Positions 25,561 through 32,556 of a stretch of 41,672 nt of DNA are shown here, piece after piece. A program made the position numbers and the translations under genes. Source of the DNA: Reyranella sp. (lineage in GTDB: Bacteria > Pseudomonadota > Alphaproteobacteria > Reyranellales > Reyranellaceae); assembly GCA_029946105.1 (NCBI GenBank), contig JAQSDW010000034.1, positions 27,384 to 69,055 of the forward strand, read 5' to 3'. Under the pieces are notes generated by a model. It did no database searches, was not told the DNA's origin, and was given only the letters and a program-made list of their open reading frames with translations. How positions within the stretch are numbered: position 1 is the first letter of the stretch; every line of letters begins with the position of its first letter.

Positions 25561-26349
25561 CTAGACGCGCCAGCCGCTGTGCAACGCCACGACACCCAGC
25601 GTCATGTCGCGCCAGGCAACGTTCGCGAGCCCGGTCGCGCGCATGCGCACGGCCAGTTCGCGCTGGGGAGGAAAGCGACGGATGCTCTCGTGCAGATAAC
25701 GATAGGAGCCGGCATCGCTGGCAACAAGCTTGCCGAAGAACGGCAACGCCCGCTCCGAGTAGGCGTCATAGACGCGACCCAGGGCCGGTGACGTCATCTT
25801 GCTGAATTCCAGGCAATAGAAGCGTCCCCCCGGCTTCAGTATCCGGTAGGCCTCGGCCAGCGCCTTGTCGATGTTGGTGACGTTGCGCAGGCCGAAGGCG
25901 ATCGTGTAGCCATCGAACGACCGGTCCGGAAACGGCAGCGCCTCGGCATCACCCGTCGTCCAGGTGAGGCCATTCAGAAGCCCGCGGTCGACCGCCCGGT
26001 CGCGACCGACCGCCAGCATCGCCGGATTGATGTCGCAAACAGTGACGTCGGGCCGTCCGGGCCCCTTGCTTCCGGTTTGGCGTCCGAGGAGGCGGAAGGC
26101 GATGTCGCCGGTGCCGCCCGCCACGTCGAGGAATTTCTCGCCCGGTCGCGGATTGACCACGTTGACCAGGGTGTTCTTCCAAAGGCGATGGACACCACCC
26201 GACATCAGGTCGTTCATCAGGTCGTAGCGCGGCGCCACGCTTTCGAACACCTGGCGCACCATGCCGGCCTTGTCGGCCGCCGGAACGTCACGATAGCCGA
26301 AGGATGCCTGTGCGGAGGGGTCTGACGCGCTAGGATCGGACTGAGTCAT
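25561..26349 (-). CDS. ubiE: Demethylmenaquinone/2-methoxy-6-polyprenyl-1,4-benzoquinol methyltransferase
   Basis: A 262-residue SAM-dependent C-methyltransferase of the ubiquinone pathway. After a Ser/Asp/Pro-rich leader come VRQVFESVAPRYDLMNDLMS (UbiE signature 1), the SAM loop FLDVAGGTGDIAF, YTIAFGLRNVTNIDKAL (signature 2) and LKPGGRFYCLEFSK. All are intact. The ATG at 26349 gives the family N-terminus; the frame stays open far upstream, but that part is antisense to the next gene. It is divergent from the SDR gene at 26374 with only 24 bases between the start codons, so its promoter must lie inside that gene. Confidence 0.95.
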   Translation of the reverse strand: MTQSDPSASDPSAQASFGYRDVPAADKAGMVRQVFESVAPRYDLMNDLMSGGVHRLWKNTLVNVVNPRPGEKFLDVAGGTGDIAFRLLGRQTGSKGPGRPDVTVCDINPAMLAVGRDRAVDRGLLNGLTWTTGDAEALPFPDRSFDGYTIAFGLRNVTNIDKALAEAYRILKPGGRFYCLEFSKMTSPALGRVYDAYSERALPFFGKLVASDAGSYRYLHESIRRFPPQRELAVRMRATGLANVAWRDMTLGVVALHSGWRV

Positions 26350-26373
26350 GGGTTGCAACTTAGAGGAACCGCC

Positions 26374-27108
26374 ATGCTGCTGAAAGACCGGGTGATCCTG
26401 ATCACCAATGTCGAGAAGTTCGCTGGCCACGGCACCACACAGGTGGCCCTTGCCCAGGGCGCCACCGTGCTGGCCCACGATCCCTCGTTCGAGGCGCCCA
26501 GTGTGCGCCACAAATACGAGGCCCAGTTCCAGGGCGCCCATGCGCTGTCGTCCGCCGACGCGCCGACCATGGTCGAGCTGGCCCTCAGGCGCCACGGACA
26601 CATCGACGCGCTGGTCAACAACGACGCCTATCCGGCGCTGCGCGCGCCGCTCGGCGAGGCCCGCCTGGAGGACTATCGCGCGGCGCTGGAGGCCATGGCG
26701 GTGGCACCGTTCCGGATCGCCCAGCTGGTGGCGCCTTCGATGCGCAAGCGCAAGTCCGGCCGGATCGTGTTCGTGTCCTCGGCGGCGCCATTCCGCGGCA
26801 TCGCCAACTACGCGCCCTACGTCTCGGCGCGGGCGGCGGCCAACGGCCTGGTGTCGTCGCTCGCCAAGGAACTTGGCCGCGATGGCATCACGGTGAACGC
26901 CGTCGGTTCGAACTACGTCGAAAACCCCGACTACTTCCCGCCGGCGCTGCTGGCCAACCGCGAAGCGATGGCCAAGATGACGGCGCAAATCCCTCTCGGC
27001 CGGCTCGGCAAGTCCGACGAGCTGGGCGCCACGATATGTTTCCTGTGTTCCGATGGAGCGGGCTTCATCACCGGCCATGTCCTGCCCCACGCCGGTGGCT
27101 GGGCGTGA
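26374..27108 (+). CDS. Halohydrin dehalogenase-like SDR (HheC-type fingerprints)
   Basis: A 244-residue SDR-fold protein carrying both fingerprints that separate halohydrin dehalogenases from ordinary SDRs. The nucleotide-loop motif T-x4-F-x-G is met by T11, F16, G18 (TNVEKFAGHG), and the triad S-x12-Y-x3-R by S136, Y149, R153 (Arg replaces the SDR Lys). Further stretches resemble HheC: MRKRKSGRIVFVSSAAPF, NNDAYPA, and NYVENPDYFPP at the position of the halide-binding loop. The expected reaction is halide release from vicinal halohydrins to give epoxides, without a nicotinamide cofactor. GAGGAA precedes the ATG. No haloalkane dehalogenase or epoxide hydrolase lies nearby. It takes the position beside ubiE where mutM is often found. 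Confidence 0.82.
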   Translation: MLLKDRVILITNVEKFAGHGTTQVALAQGATVLAHDPSFEAPSVRHKYEAQFQGAHALSSADAPTMVELALRRHGHIDALVNNDAYPALRAPLGEARLEDYRAALEAMAVAPFRIAQLVAPSMRKRKSGRIVFVSSAAPFRGIANYAPYVSARAAANGLVSSLAKELGRDGITVNAVGSNYVENPDYFPPALLANREAMAKMTAQIPLGRLGKSDELGATICFLCSDGAGFITGHVLPHAGGWA

Positions 27109-27123
27109 CGCGGGATTTCGCTG

Positions 27124-27187
27124 ATTGAGTGGACACGAGTGGACAGTCGCGCGTAACGCTTGTGTCCACTCGCCGTGTCCACTCAAT
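27124..27187. repeat. Inverted-repeat cluster of GAGTGGACA units
   Basis: The unit GAGTGGACA appears twice in one direction (27127-27135 and 27137-27145) and twice inverted as TGTCCACTC (27163-27171 and 27176-27184). The outer 13 bases, ATTGAGTGGACAC at 27124-27136, are matched perfectly by the inverse at 27175-27187. Folded, the block gives a long stem with a 3-base bulge and a 17-base loop. A weaker third copy (GTGTCTACT) follows at 27189. It starts 16 bases after the SDR stop. It may be a terminator-like structure, a protein-binding array or the remains of a mobile element end; the sequence does not decide. Confidence 0.8.
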
Positions 27188-27214
27188 CGTGTCTACTGCC
27201 CATGGCTCTCGCTT

Positions 27215-27371
27215 TTCCGAACACGGATGTCCGGAATCTGTTCGGACAGCTGTTCGGAACTCGGCAGATAAATCACCCGATTTCCCAAGAGCCTCAGACC
27301 CTTGCGCCGAATCTCGCGAACAATCCCGCATGCGTTTTCGACTCACGCTCACTCCACGGACTTGTTCGGAA
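27215..27371. repeat. Scattered TGTTCGGA/TCCGAACA repeats
   Basis: TTCCGAACA at 27215-27223 is the exact inverse of TGTTCGGAA at 27251-27259. TGTTCGGAC stands at 27239-27247 and another TGTTCGGAA at 27363-27371. The first two could form a hairpin or a spaced operator pair. Function unknown. Confidence 0.5.
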
Positions 27372-27390
27372 ACTCCCTCACACCGGAATG

Positions 27391-27420
27391 AAAAAGGCCG
27401 GCGCAATCGAAGCGCCGGCC
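27391..27420 (-). terminator. Intrinsic terminator, minus strand, without an obvious gene
   Basis: A perfect 9-bp stem (GGCCGGCGC / GCGCCGGCC) at 27396-27420 has a 7-base loop and, read on the minus strand, is followed directly by TTTTT (27395-27391). This is a textbook Rho-independent terminator for leftward transcription. No minus-strand gene was found in the 300 bases to its right, so it may end an unrecognised small RNA or antisense transcript, or stop leftward read-through. Confidence 0.7.
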
Positions 27421-27656
27421 AGTTGAAACGGCGGGACGAGAGGCCGCGCCGTCAGCGTCAACCTATGTTCGCCCCGTAAGATCAATCGAGTTCACCCGGC
27501 CGCTCCTCTCCCTTGCTAGCAGGGGAATGGCCGCGTGCGCCGGTGATCTCGAAGCCAGCGCGCCCTCACCCTACTGGTGGCGGCGCCGTGTGGTGGATCG
27601 AGCTGGCGTTTCGCCGAGGCGACGGGACTCCGAGCGACTCTTTTTGATTGCTTTTG

Positions 27657-27685
27657 TTGCCGGTTTTGCTGGTTCTTGCTATGAT
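27657..27685 (+). promoter_or_regulatory. Sigma70-type promoter of the Rieske oxygenase gene
   Basis: TTGCCG (27657-27662), a 17-base spacer and TATGAT (27680-27685) form a good sigma70-type promoter 40 bases upstream of the Rieske start. The region around it is T-rich compared with its surroundings. Transcription would start near 27692, directly at the palindromic operator. Confidence 0.72.
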
Positions 27686-27693
27686 CGTACAAA

Positions 27694-27710
27694 CGTCCGT
27701 ATAGCGGACG
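27694..27710 (+). promoter_or_regulatory. Palindromic operator, probable IclR-type site
   Basis: CGTCCG-TATAG-CGGACG is a perfect 6-bp inverted repeat around a 5-base centre, placed just downstream of the -10 of the Rieske promoter and 14 bases before its start codon. A bound protein here would block transcription. An IclR regulator gene is directly downstream of the Rieske gene, making it the natural candidate (inference). Confidence 0.65.
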
Positions 27711-27724
27711 AATTGGAGGACACC

Positions 27725-29053
27725 ATGCTTACAGCAGCAAAGAATGAGATGCTGACGCGTGTTGGACCCGGGACGCCCATGGGCGACCTGATGCGCCAAT
27801 ACTGGATTCCCGCCTGCCTTTCGGAGGAATTGAAGCCAGACGGCGAACCGATGCGGCTCCTGCTGCTGGGCGAGCAGCTGATCGCTTTCCGCGATACCGA
27901 CGGCCGGATCGGCGTCATGGAGCATCGCTGCCCGCACCGTTGCGCCTCGTTGTTCTTCGGGCGCAACGAGGAAGGTGGCCTGCGCTGCATCTATCACGGC
28001 TGGAAATTCGACGTGGAAGGCAACTGCCTCGACATGCCGAACGTGCCGCCGGCCCAGGACTTCAAGCACCGCGTCAAGGCCAAGGCCTACAAGGTCGTCG
28101 AGCGGGCCGGCTTCGTCTGGACCTACATGGGACCCCGCGCGGAAGCACCGCCGCTGCCGAATATCGAAATCCTGATGCTGCCCGAGGCGGAACGCTTCAC
28201 GCGCGTCCACCAGCGCGAATGCAACTGGTTCCAGTCGCTGGAAGGCGACATCGACACCTCGCACTTCGGCTTCCTGCACATCGGCGGCCTCACGGTGGAT
28301 GACGTCGATCCCAGCACCATCCATCGCTGGGGCGTCGGCGATCGCGCGCCCGACTACAAGGCGACGGAGACGGAATGGGGCACGATGTACGCGGCCTACC
28401 GCCCGGCCGATCCCGGCACCTACTACTACCGCTTCGCGCACTTCCTGTTCCCGTTCATCACCTTCACGCCCAATGGCTCGTTCGAGGACCAGGTCGCGTG
28501 CACGCTCAACGTGCCGATGGATGACACGCACACCATGACCTACAACGTCGCCTGGAAGCAGAAGACGCGGCCATTGGAGACACTGGCGAACGGCGACTGG
28601 ATCCCGGGCCTGGCGCCCGACATGAAGTTCCTGCCCAACACCAACGACTGGTATGGCCGTCATCGCCTCGTCGCACGTCGCGAGAACGACTACTTCATCG
28701 ACCGCGACATGCAGAAGAACGTCAATTACACCGGCATCCAGGGCATCGGCCGCCAGGACCAGGCGGCGGTGGAATGCATGGGCGAGGTTGTCGATCGCAG
28801 CCTGGAACATCTGGCGCCTTCCGATCGCATGATCGCCATCACGCGCAAGCGGCTGCTGACCGCGGCGCAGGAACTGATGAACGAGAAGAAGGTGCCGGCC
28901 ACGGTCGACAATCCCGACATCTATCGCGGCGCGCGCGGTGGCGCGTTCATCGCCTCGGCCAAACTCGACTGGCTCGACGCCTATGCCGAGAACATGCAGA
29001 CGGCGAAGAGCCCGCTCGGGTTGCTCGCGCGAATGGCCCTGGCGGCCGAATAG
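27725..29053 (+). CDS. Rieske non-heme iron oxygenase, alpha subunit (phthalate 4,5-dioxygenase-like)
   Basis: A 442-residue ring-hydroxylating oxygenase subunit. The Rieske [2Fe-2S] ligands are C69, H71, C88 and H91 (CPHRCASLFFG ... CIYHGW). The mononuclear iron region SLEGDIDTSHFGFLH gives H180 and H185 with a nearby Asp. The closest recognisable type is the phthalate 4,5-dioxygenase/vanillate demethylase group, which hydroxylates or demethylates aromatic acids using a separate reductase. No reductase gene is adjacent. GGAGG lies about 5 bases before the ATG at 27725. It is controlled by the promoter/palindrome just upstream, probably through the IclR regulator downstream. Confidence 0.92.
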   Translation: MLTAAKNEMLTRVGPGTPMGDLMRQYWIPACLSEELKPDGEPMRLLLLGEQLIAFRDTDGRIGVMEHRCPHRCASLFFGRNEEGGLRCIYHGWKFDVEGNCLDMPNVPPAQDFKHRVKAKAYKVVERAGFVWTYMGPRAEAPPLPNIEILMLPEAERFTRVHQRECNWFQSLEGDIDTSHFGFLHIGGLTVDDVDPSTIHRWGVGDRAPDYKATETEWGTMYAAYRPADPGTYYYRFAHFLFPFITFTPNGSFEDQVACTLNVPMDDTHTMTYNVAWKQKTRPLETLANGDWIPGLAPDMKFLPNTNDWYGRHRLVARRENDYFIDRDMQKNVNYTGIQGIGRQDQAAVECMGEVVDRSLEHLAPSDRMIAITRKRLLTAAQELMNEKKVPATVDNPDIYRGARGGAFIASAKLDWLDAYAENMQTAKSPLGLLARMALAAE

Positions 29054-29079
29054 ACACGGCGAGACGGCTGCGGGAGACA

Positions 29080-29100
29080 GCCGCCGCAACATGCGGCGGC
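29080..29100 (+). other. Strong hairpin after the Rieske gene
   Basis: A perfect 9-bp stem (GCCGCCGCA / TGCGGCGGC) with a 3-base loop lies 27 bases after the Rieske stop. No T-run follows, so it is not a classical terminator; it may stabilise the mRNA 3' end or reduce read-through into the IclR gene. The rest of the gap to 29199 shows nothing clear. Confidence 0.45.
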
Positions 29101-29199
29101 GCGGTCGATGGTGGTTGGCGACACGATTACCCTGCTGGTTGACGCCAACAACGCCTGGGCGCTTCAGCCCTGATCGTCACCGGCTTCTGGAGAGTGTAG

Positions 29200-30000
29200 A
29201 TGGCGCGATTGCGGGCGGTGGACGCGGAGAAAAGGGCGGCGAGCGGCCATGGGCCTGACTTCCTCGAAGCCTTCGCGCGGGGCCTGCGGGTCATCGCCGC
29301 CTTTGGACGCCAGAAGAGCCACATGACCCTGAGCGACGTCGCCCGGGCCACCGACTTGCCCAAGCCCAGCGTGCGGCGCGCGCTCTACACGCTTACCTGC
29401 CTGGGATTGGCCGCCCGCGACGGCCGCACGTTCCGTCTGACGCCGCGCATTATGGAACTGGCATCGGCCTATCTCGGGTCGAACATGGTCTCGACCGTCG
29501 TCCAGCCGGCCTGCGAGCGCATCGGCGACCGCACTGAGCAATCATGCTTCGCAGCGGTGCTCGACGGCTACGACATCGTCATGATCGCCCATTCCCTGCA
29601 TGGTCGTCCCGACGTGCTTGCCCCCACGATCGGTCTCAGGCGGCCGGCCTTCAACACCGCGGCGGGCCGCGTCATCCTGAGCCAGCTTCCCGACGCGACG
29701 CTCGACGCCTGGCTCGACAAGCTCGAGCCCAAGGTCATGACGGACTTCACCGTCACCGACAAACGGGTATTGCGGGAGGAAATCCTGCATGTGCGCCAGC
29801 AGGGCTACGCCATCACGGCGCAGGAGATGCGCCGCGGCTTTCATGCCGTCGCGGTGCCGCTCAAGCGCTATGACGGTGCCACGATCGCCGCCATATGCGT
29901 GGCCGCCTGGCTCGAAGACTCCTCGATCGGTTCGGTCGCCGAGAATTACCTGGCCGTGCTGCGCGACGAGACGGAAGCGCTCGAGCAGCGACTGCTCTAG
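29200..30000 (+). CDS. IclR-family transcriptional regulator (PcaR/PobR-like)
   Basis: A 266-residue IclR regulator. An N-terminal winged helix (MTLSDVARATDLPKPSVRRALYTL, about residues 42-65) is followed by a GAF-like effector domain with NTAAGRVILSQLP, EMRRGFHAVAVPL and IAAICVAAW, as in protocatechuate and p-hydroxybenzoate regulators. It probably binds an aromatic acid. GGAGAG precedes the ATG. It is downstream of the Rieske oxygenase gene on the same strand, and the palindrome at 27694-27710 is its probable operator. The stop codon overlaps that of the convergent MocR gene through the four bases CTAG. Confidence 0.9.
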   Translation: MARLRAVDAEKRAASGHGPDFLEAFARGLRVIAAFGRQKSHMTLSDVARATDLPKPSVRRALYTLTCLGLAARDGRTFRLTPRIMELASAYLGSNMVSTVVQPACERIGDRTEQSCFAAVLDGYDIVMIAHSLHGRPDVLAPTIGLRRPAFNTAAGRVILSQLPDATLDAWLDKLEPKVMTDFTVTDKRVLREEILHVRQQGYAITAQEMRRGFHAVAVPLKRYDGATIAAICVAAWLEDSSIGSVAENYLAVLRDETEALEQRLL

Positions 30001-31583
30001 CTGGCCGCCTCTTCCCTGGTGGCGCGTTCCCGCCTTCCGCGCCTCGGGCGCCGGCTCTCCTTGAGCACCACGCCGCGCAGCGTCACCAGCGCGCGCTCGA
30101 TCTCCGCCTCGGGCGTTCCGGCGTAACCCAGGATCAGCCCGTGCCGTCGCGGCTTGCCGGCGTAGCAGACGGAGAGCGGCTGGACGATCACGCCCTCAGC
30201 GGCCGCTGCGACCGTCACCGCTGTATCGTCGAAGCGGGGTGCCAGCTTCGCGGAGGGGATCGCGATCACGTGCATGCCGCCTGCGTCGGGCGCGATGGCG
30301 AGCAGCCCGTCGAGATGGCGGGCGGCGGCCTGGAGCAGCGCCTGGCGGCGGCCGGCATAGAGTTGGCGCGTGCGGCGCAGGTGGGCCGCGAAGTGGCCCT
30401 CGGCGATGAAGCGGGCGAGCGCGCCCTGCCCCATCAGCGGTGCCCGCACCGAGACGCGATCCATGATCCGCTCCGTGGCCTCGACCAGCGAGGCCGGCAG
30501 GACGAGGAAGCTGAGGCGCAGCACCGGAAACAGGAGCTTGGAGAAGCTGCTGAAGTAGGCGACGCGCCCCGCGCGATCGAGGGTGCGCAACGGCGCCAGC
30601 GGTCGGCCACTGTAGCGATACTCGCCGTCGAAATCGTCCTCGGCGATCCAGCCCCGGGTCCGCTCCGCCCAGCTCAGGAGTGCGAGACGGCGCCGCAGAC
30701 TGAGCACGGTGCCGAGCGGGAAATGATGGGCCGGCGCCACGACCGCGAGCCGCGCGTCAGGCGCCAGCACCTGCGCTGCTTCGGGCGAAAAGCCGGACGC
30801 GTCGATGCCGACCGGCACGGCGCGAACGCCCGACGCCGCCAGCGCCTCGCGCACGCCGACGAAGCCCGGCTCCTCGATCCAGGCGGTGTCGCCGGCATCG
30901 AGCACGACCTCGGCGAACAGCGAGAGCCCGTGGCGGATGCCGGTCGTGACGACGACCGCCTCGGGATCGCAGGTGAAGCCGCGCGCCACGCCGAGATAGG
31001 CCGCGATCGCCTCGCGCAGTCCTTGATGGCCGAAGGGATGGGCAGCCCCCGCCTCCCCGGCGCCGGGCCGTCGCCATTCGCGTTCCAGCAGCTTGGCCCA
31101 CAGCGCGAACGGGAAGGCTTCGCGATCGGGCTGTCCGGTCGGAAAGGCAGTTGGCGGGAAGGCGACAGGCAGGCCTCCCGGGACAGGCGGTGCCTCTTCC
31201 GACAGCAGAACACGCGTGCGACGGGCCAGGGCGGGCTTCGCGGGAGCCCTGCCCTCGGGCGCGGCGCGTCCCGATTTCCGAGGGGCCGTCGGCACGGTCA
31301 GCATCTCGTCGGGCAGGTTTGCCGCCACCGACATGGCCGATCCCGCCTGGCTCACCACATAGCCTTCGGCCGCGAGCTGATCGAAGGCGAGCACGACGGT
31401 GCCACGCGCGCAGGCGAGGTCCTGCGCCATCAGGCGCGACGAGGGCAGCCTCGTGCCGGGTTTTAGCCGCCGTTCGAGGATGGCGCGCCGCATCTGCGCA
31501 CCAATCTGGCGGTGCAGTGGCTCGGCGCTGGCGGGATCGAGCGCGATGCCGAGCGGCGGCGCGTGGCGAGCACGGGGCTTCAA
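29997..31583 (-). CDS. MocR-type GntR/aminotransferase transcriptional regulator
   Basis: About 528 residues: an N-terminal GntR winged helix (PLHRQIGAQMRRAIL, LKPGTRLPSSRLMAQDLACA, TVVLAFDQLAAEGYV), a linker, then a fold-type I aminotransferase domain. The latter has EDDFDGEYRY and the PLP-Lys motif SSFSKLLFP. Such proteins use PLP or an amino-compound adduct as effector. The start is unclear: no ATG or GTG is in place. TTG at 31583 gives a family-length N-terminus; TTG at 31655 is the upstream alternative and would place the operator repeats inside the gene. It is divergent from a flavin-binding pyridoxamine-oxidase-like gene, a common MocR arrangement. Confidence 0.82.
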   Translation of the reverse strand: MKPRARHAPPLGIALDPASAEPLHRQIGAQMRRAILERRLKPGTRLPSSRLMAQDLACARGTVVLAFDQLAAEGYVVSQAGSAMSVAANLPDEMLTVPTAPRKSGRAAPEGRAPAKPALARRTRVLLSEEAPPVPGGLPVAFPPTAFPTGQPDREAFPFALWAKLLEREWRRPGAGEAGAAHPFGHQGLREAIAAYLGVARGFTCDPEAVVVTTGIRHGLSLFAEVVLDAGDTAWIEEPGFVGVREALAASGVRAVPVGIDASGFSPEAAQVLAPDARLAVVAPAHHFPLGTVLSLRRRLALLSWAERTRGWIAEDDFDGEYRYSGRPLAPLRTLDRAGRVAYFSSFSKLLFPVLRLSFLVLPASLVEATERIMDRVSVRAPLMGQGALARFIAEGHFAAHLRRTRQLYAGRRQALLQAAARHLDGLLAIAPDAGGMHVIAIPSAKLAPRFDDTAVTVAAAAEGVIVQPLSVCYAGKPRRHGLILGYAGTPEAEIERALVTLRGVVLKESRRPRRGRRERATREEAAS

Positions 31584-31619
31584 AACTGGTCCAGTCTCTT
31601 TCCTTAAAACTGGCTCTTT
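31582..31619. promoter_or_regulatory. Direct repeats AAAACTGG, probable MocR operator
   Basis: AAAACTGG occurs at 31582-31589 and 31606-31613, 24 bases apart, each followed by CTCTTTC after 6 and 0 bases. The first copy also lies in the palindrome ACTGGTCCAGT (31585-31595). MocR regulators typically bind direct repeats in the divergent intergenic region beside their target. This one would control the PNPOx-like gene at 31679 (inference). Confidence 0.55.
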
Positions 31620-31678
31620 CGCCTGATCCGTATCCCGCCGATGGTCCGCCCGCAAGCAACCCCCATCAGGTGCGCCAA

Positions 31679-32416
31679 ATGACGAGCCCTCCCGACTCCA
31701 TCGATCCCGCCAGCAGCTTCCCGGTGACCCAGGTCAACAAGGTGAAGCGTGTCCACGAGCGCGGCACCTACGACAAGAAGGCGGTTTACGCGATCCTCGA
31801 CGCCGCCCTGGTGTGCCACATCGCCTATGTCATCGACGGCAGGCCCTTTTGCACGCCAACCGGCTTCTGGCGCGAGGGCGACCATCTCTACTGGCACGGC
31901 TCGTCGGCCAGCCGGATGATCCGCAACCAGAAGGAGGGCGTCGACGTGTGCCTCACCGTCACGCATCTCGACTCGCTGGTGATGGCGCGCTCCGGCTTCC
32001 ACCACTCGGTGAACTATCGCGCCGTGATGGCCTTCGGAAAGGCGCACGTCATCGACGATCCGGAAGCGAAGCTGAAGCTGATGGACCGCTTCATCGACCG
32101 CATCTATCCCGGCCGCTCCAACCTCATCCGCCAGCCGAACAAGCAGGAGTTCAAGGCGACCACCATGATCGGCATGGAGATCGAGACGGCGTCGGGCAAG
32201 GTGCGCGACAAGCACGTGGCCGACGAGGAAGAGGATTACGCTGAAGTGCCGGCGTGGTCGGCGCTCTATCCGATCACGCAGGTGCTGGGCGAGCCGTCGG
32301 ACTGCGCGCGCCAGATCCCCGGCCTCACGCGGCCCGACGAGATGTCCGACTTCGTGCCGGGCACGCGGTTCGACGAGCTGATGACCAAGAGCTATCGCAA
32401 GACGTTCGGGGACTGA
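31679..32416 (+). CDS. Pyridoxamine 5'-phosphate oxidase-like flavin-binding protein
   Basis: A 245-residue split-barrel flavin-binding protein of the pyridoxamine 5'-phosphate oxidase-related type. Marks are VKRVHERGTYDKKAVYAILD, CHIAYVIDGRPFCTPTGFWREGDHLYWHGSSASRM and MGIEIE-like MIGMEIETASGKVRD. The substrate is unknown; relatives include FMN- and F420-binding proteins. AGGTG stands before the ATG at 31679. It is divergent from the MocR regulator, which suggests control by a PLP- or amine-related signal. No overlap or truncation is seen; a non-coding repeat island follows. Confidence 0.88.
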   Translation: MTSPPDSIDPASSFPVTQVNKVKRVHERGTYDKKAVYAILDAALVCHIAYVIDGRPFCTPTGFWREGDHLYWHGSSASRMIRNQKEGVDVCLTVTHLDSLVMARSGFHHSVNYRAVMAFGKAHVIDDPEAKLKLMDRFIDRIYPGRSNLIRQPNKQEFKATTMIGMEIETASGKVRDKHVADEEEDYAEVPAWSALYPITQVLGEPSDCARQIPGLTRPDEMSDFVPGTRFDELMTKSYRKTFGD

Positions 32417-32439
32417 GCGGCAATGCCGAAGCGACCCAC

Positions 32440-32519
32440 CTCATCCTGAGGCCCATCACAGGGCGGAGGTTACTCCGCCCGATTCGAGAATCGGTCCTGC
32501 AGACCATGCCTCAGGATGA
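32440..32519. repeat. Palindromic repeat element with three stems
   Basis: The outer arms TCATCCTGAGGC (32441-32452) and GCCTCAGGATGA (32508-32519) are perfectly complementary over 12 bases. Inside lie an 8-bp hairpin (GGGCGGAG / CTCCGCCC, 32461-32480, GTTA loop) and the short palindrome GATTCGAGAATC (32481-32492). The ends resemble the CCTCATCCTGAGG type dispersed repeats found between genes in many Alphaproteobacteria. It begins 24 bases after the PNPOx-like stop. Confidence 0.75.
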
Positions 32520-32556
32520 AGTGTGGTTTGGTCGGACTGCATGATAAATTGAATTC

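Larger units (their letters stand above)
27109..27724. other. 616-bp non-coding block between the SDR and Rieske genes
   Basis: No convincing gene was found on either strand. From left to right it holds an inverted-repeat cluster (27124-27187), TGTTCGGA-type repeats (27215-27371), a minus-strand hairpin with T-tract (27391-27420), a stretch of no clear content (27421-27650), and the promoter and operator of the Rieske gene (27657-27710). The left part is less GC-rich than its surroundings. Short open frames here translate to low-complexity sequence without a ribosome site. Confidence 0.6.

Noticed and set aside
26350-27186. Possible long N-terminal extension of ubiE
   Set aside because: The extra ~279 codons are antisense to the halohydrin dehalogenase-like gene and lack similarity to UbiE; the ATG at 26349 gives the normal length.
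27160-27426. 88-codon open frame on the plus strand in the non-coding block
   Set aside because: It runs through the inverted-repeat cluster and the terminator hairpin, has no ribosome site, and the product shows no recognisable pattern.
27421-27656. Possible structured RNA (tmRNA, 6S or SRP-like) on the minus strand before the orphan terminator
   Set aside because: The reverse complement was read for tmRNA tag codons, the SRP tetraloop region and tRNA arms; none was present, so no RNA family is claimed.
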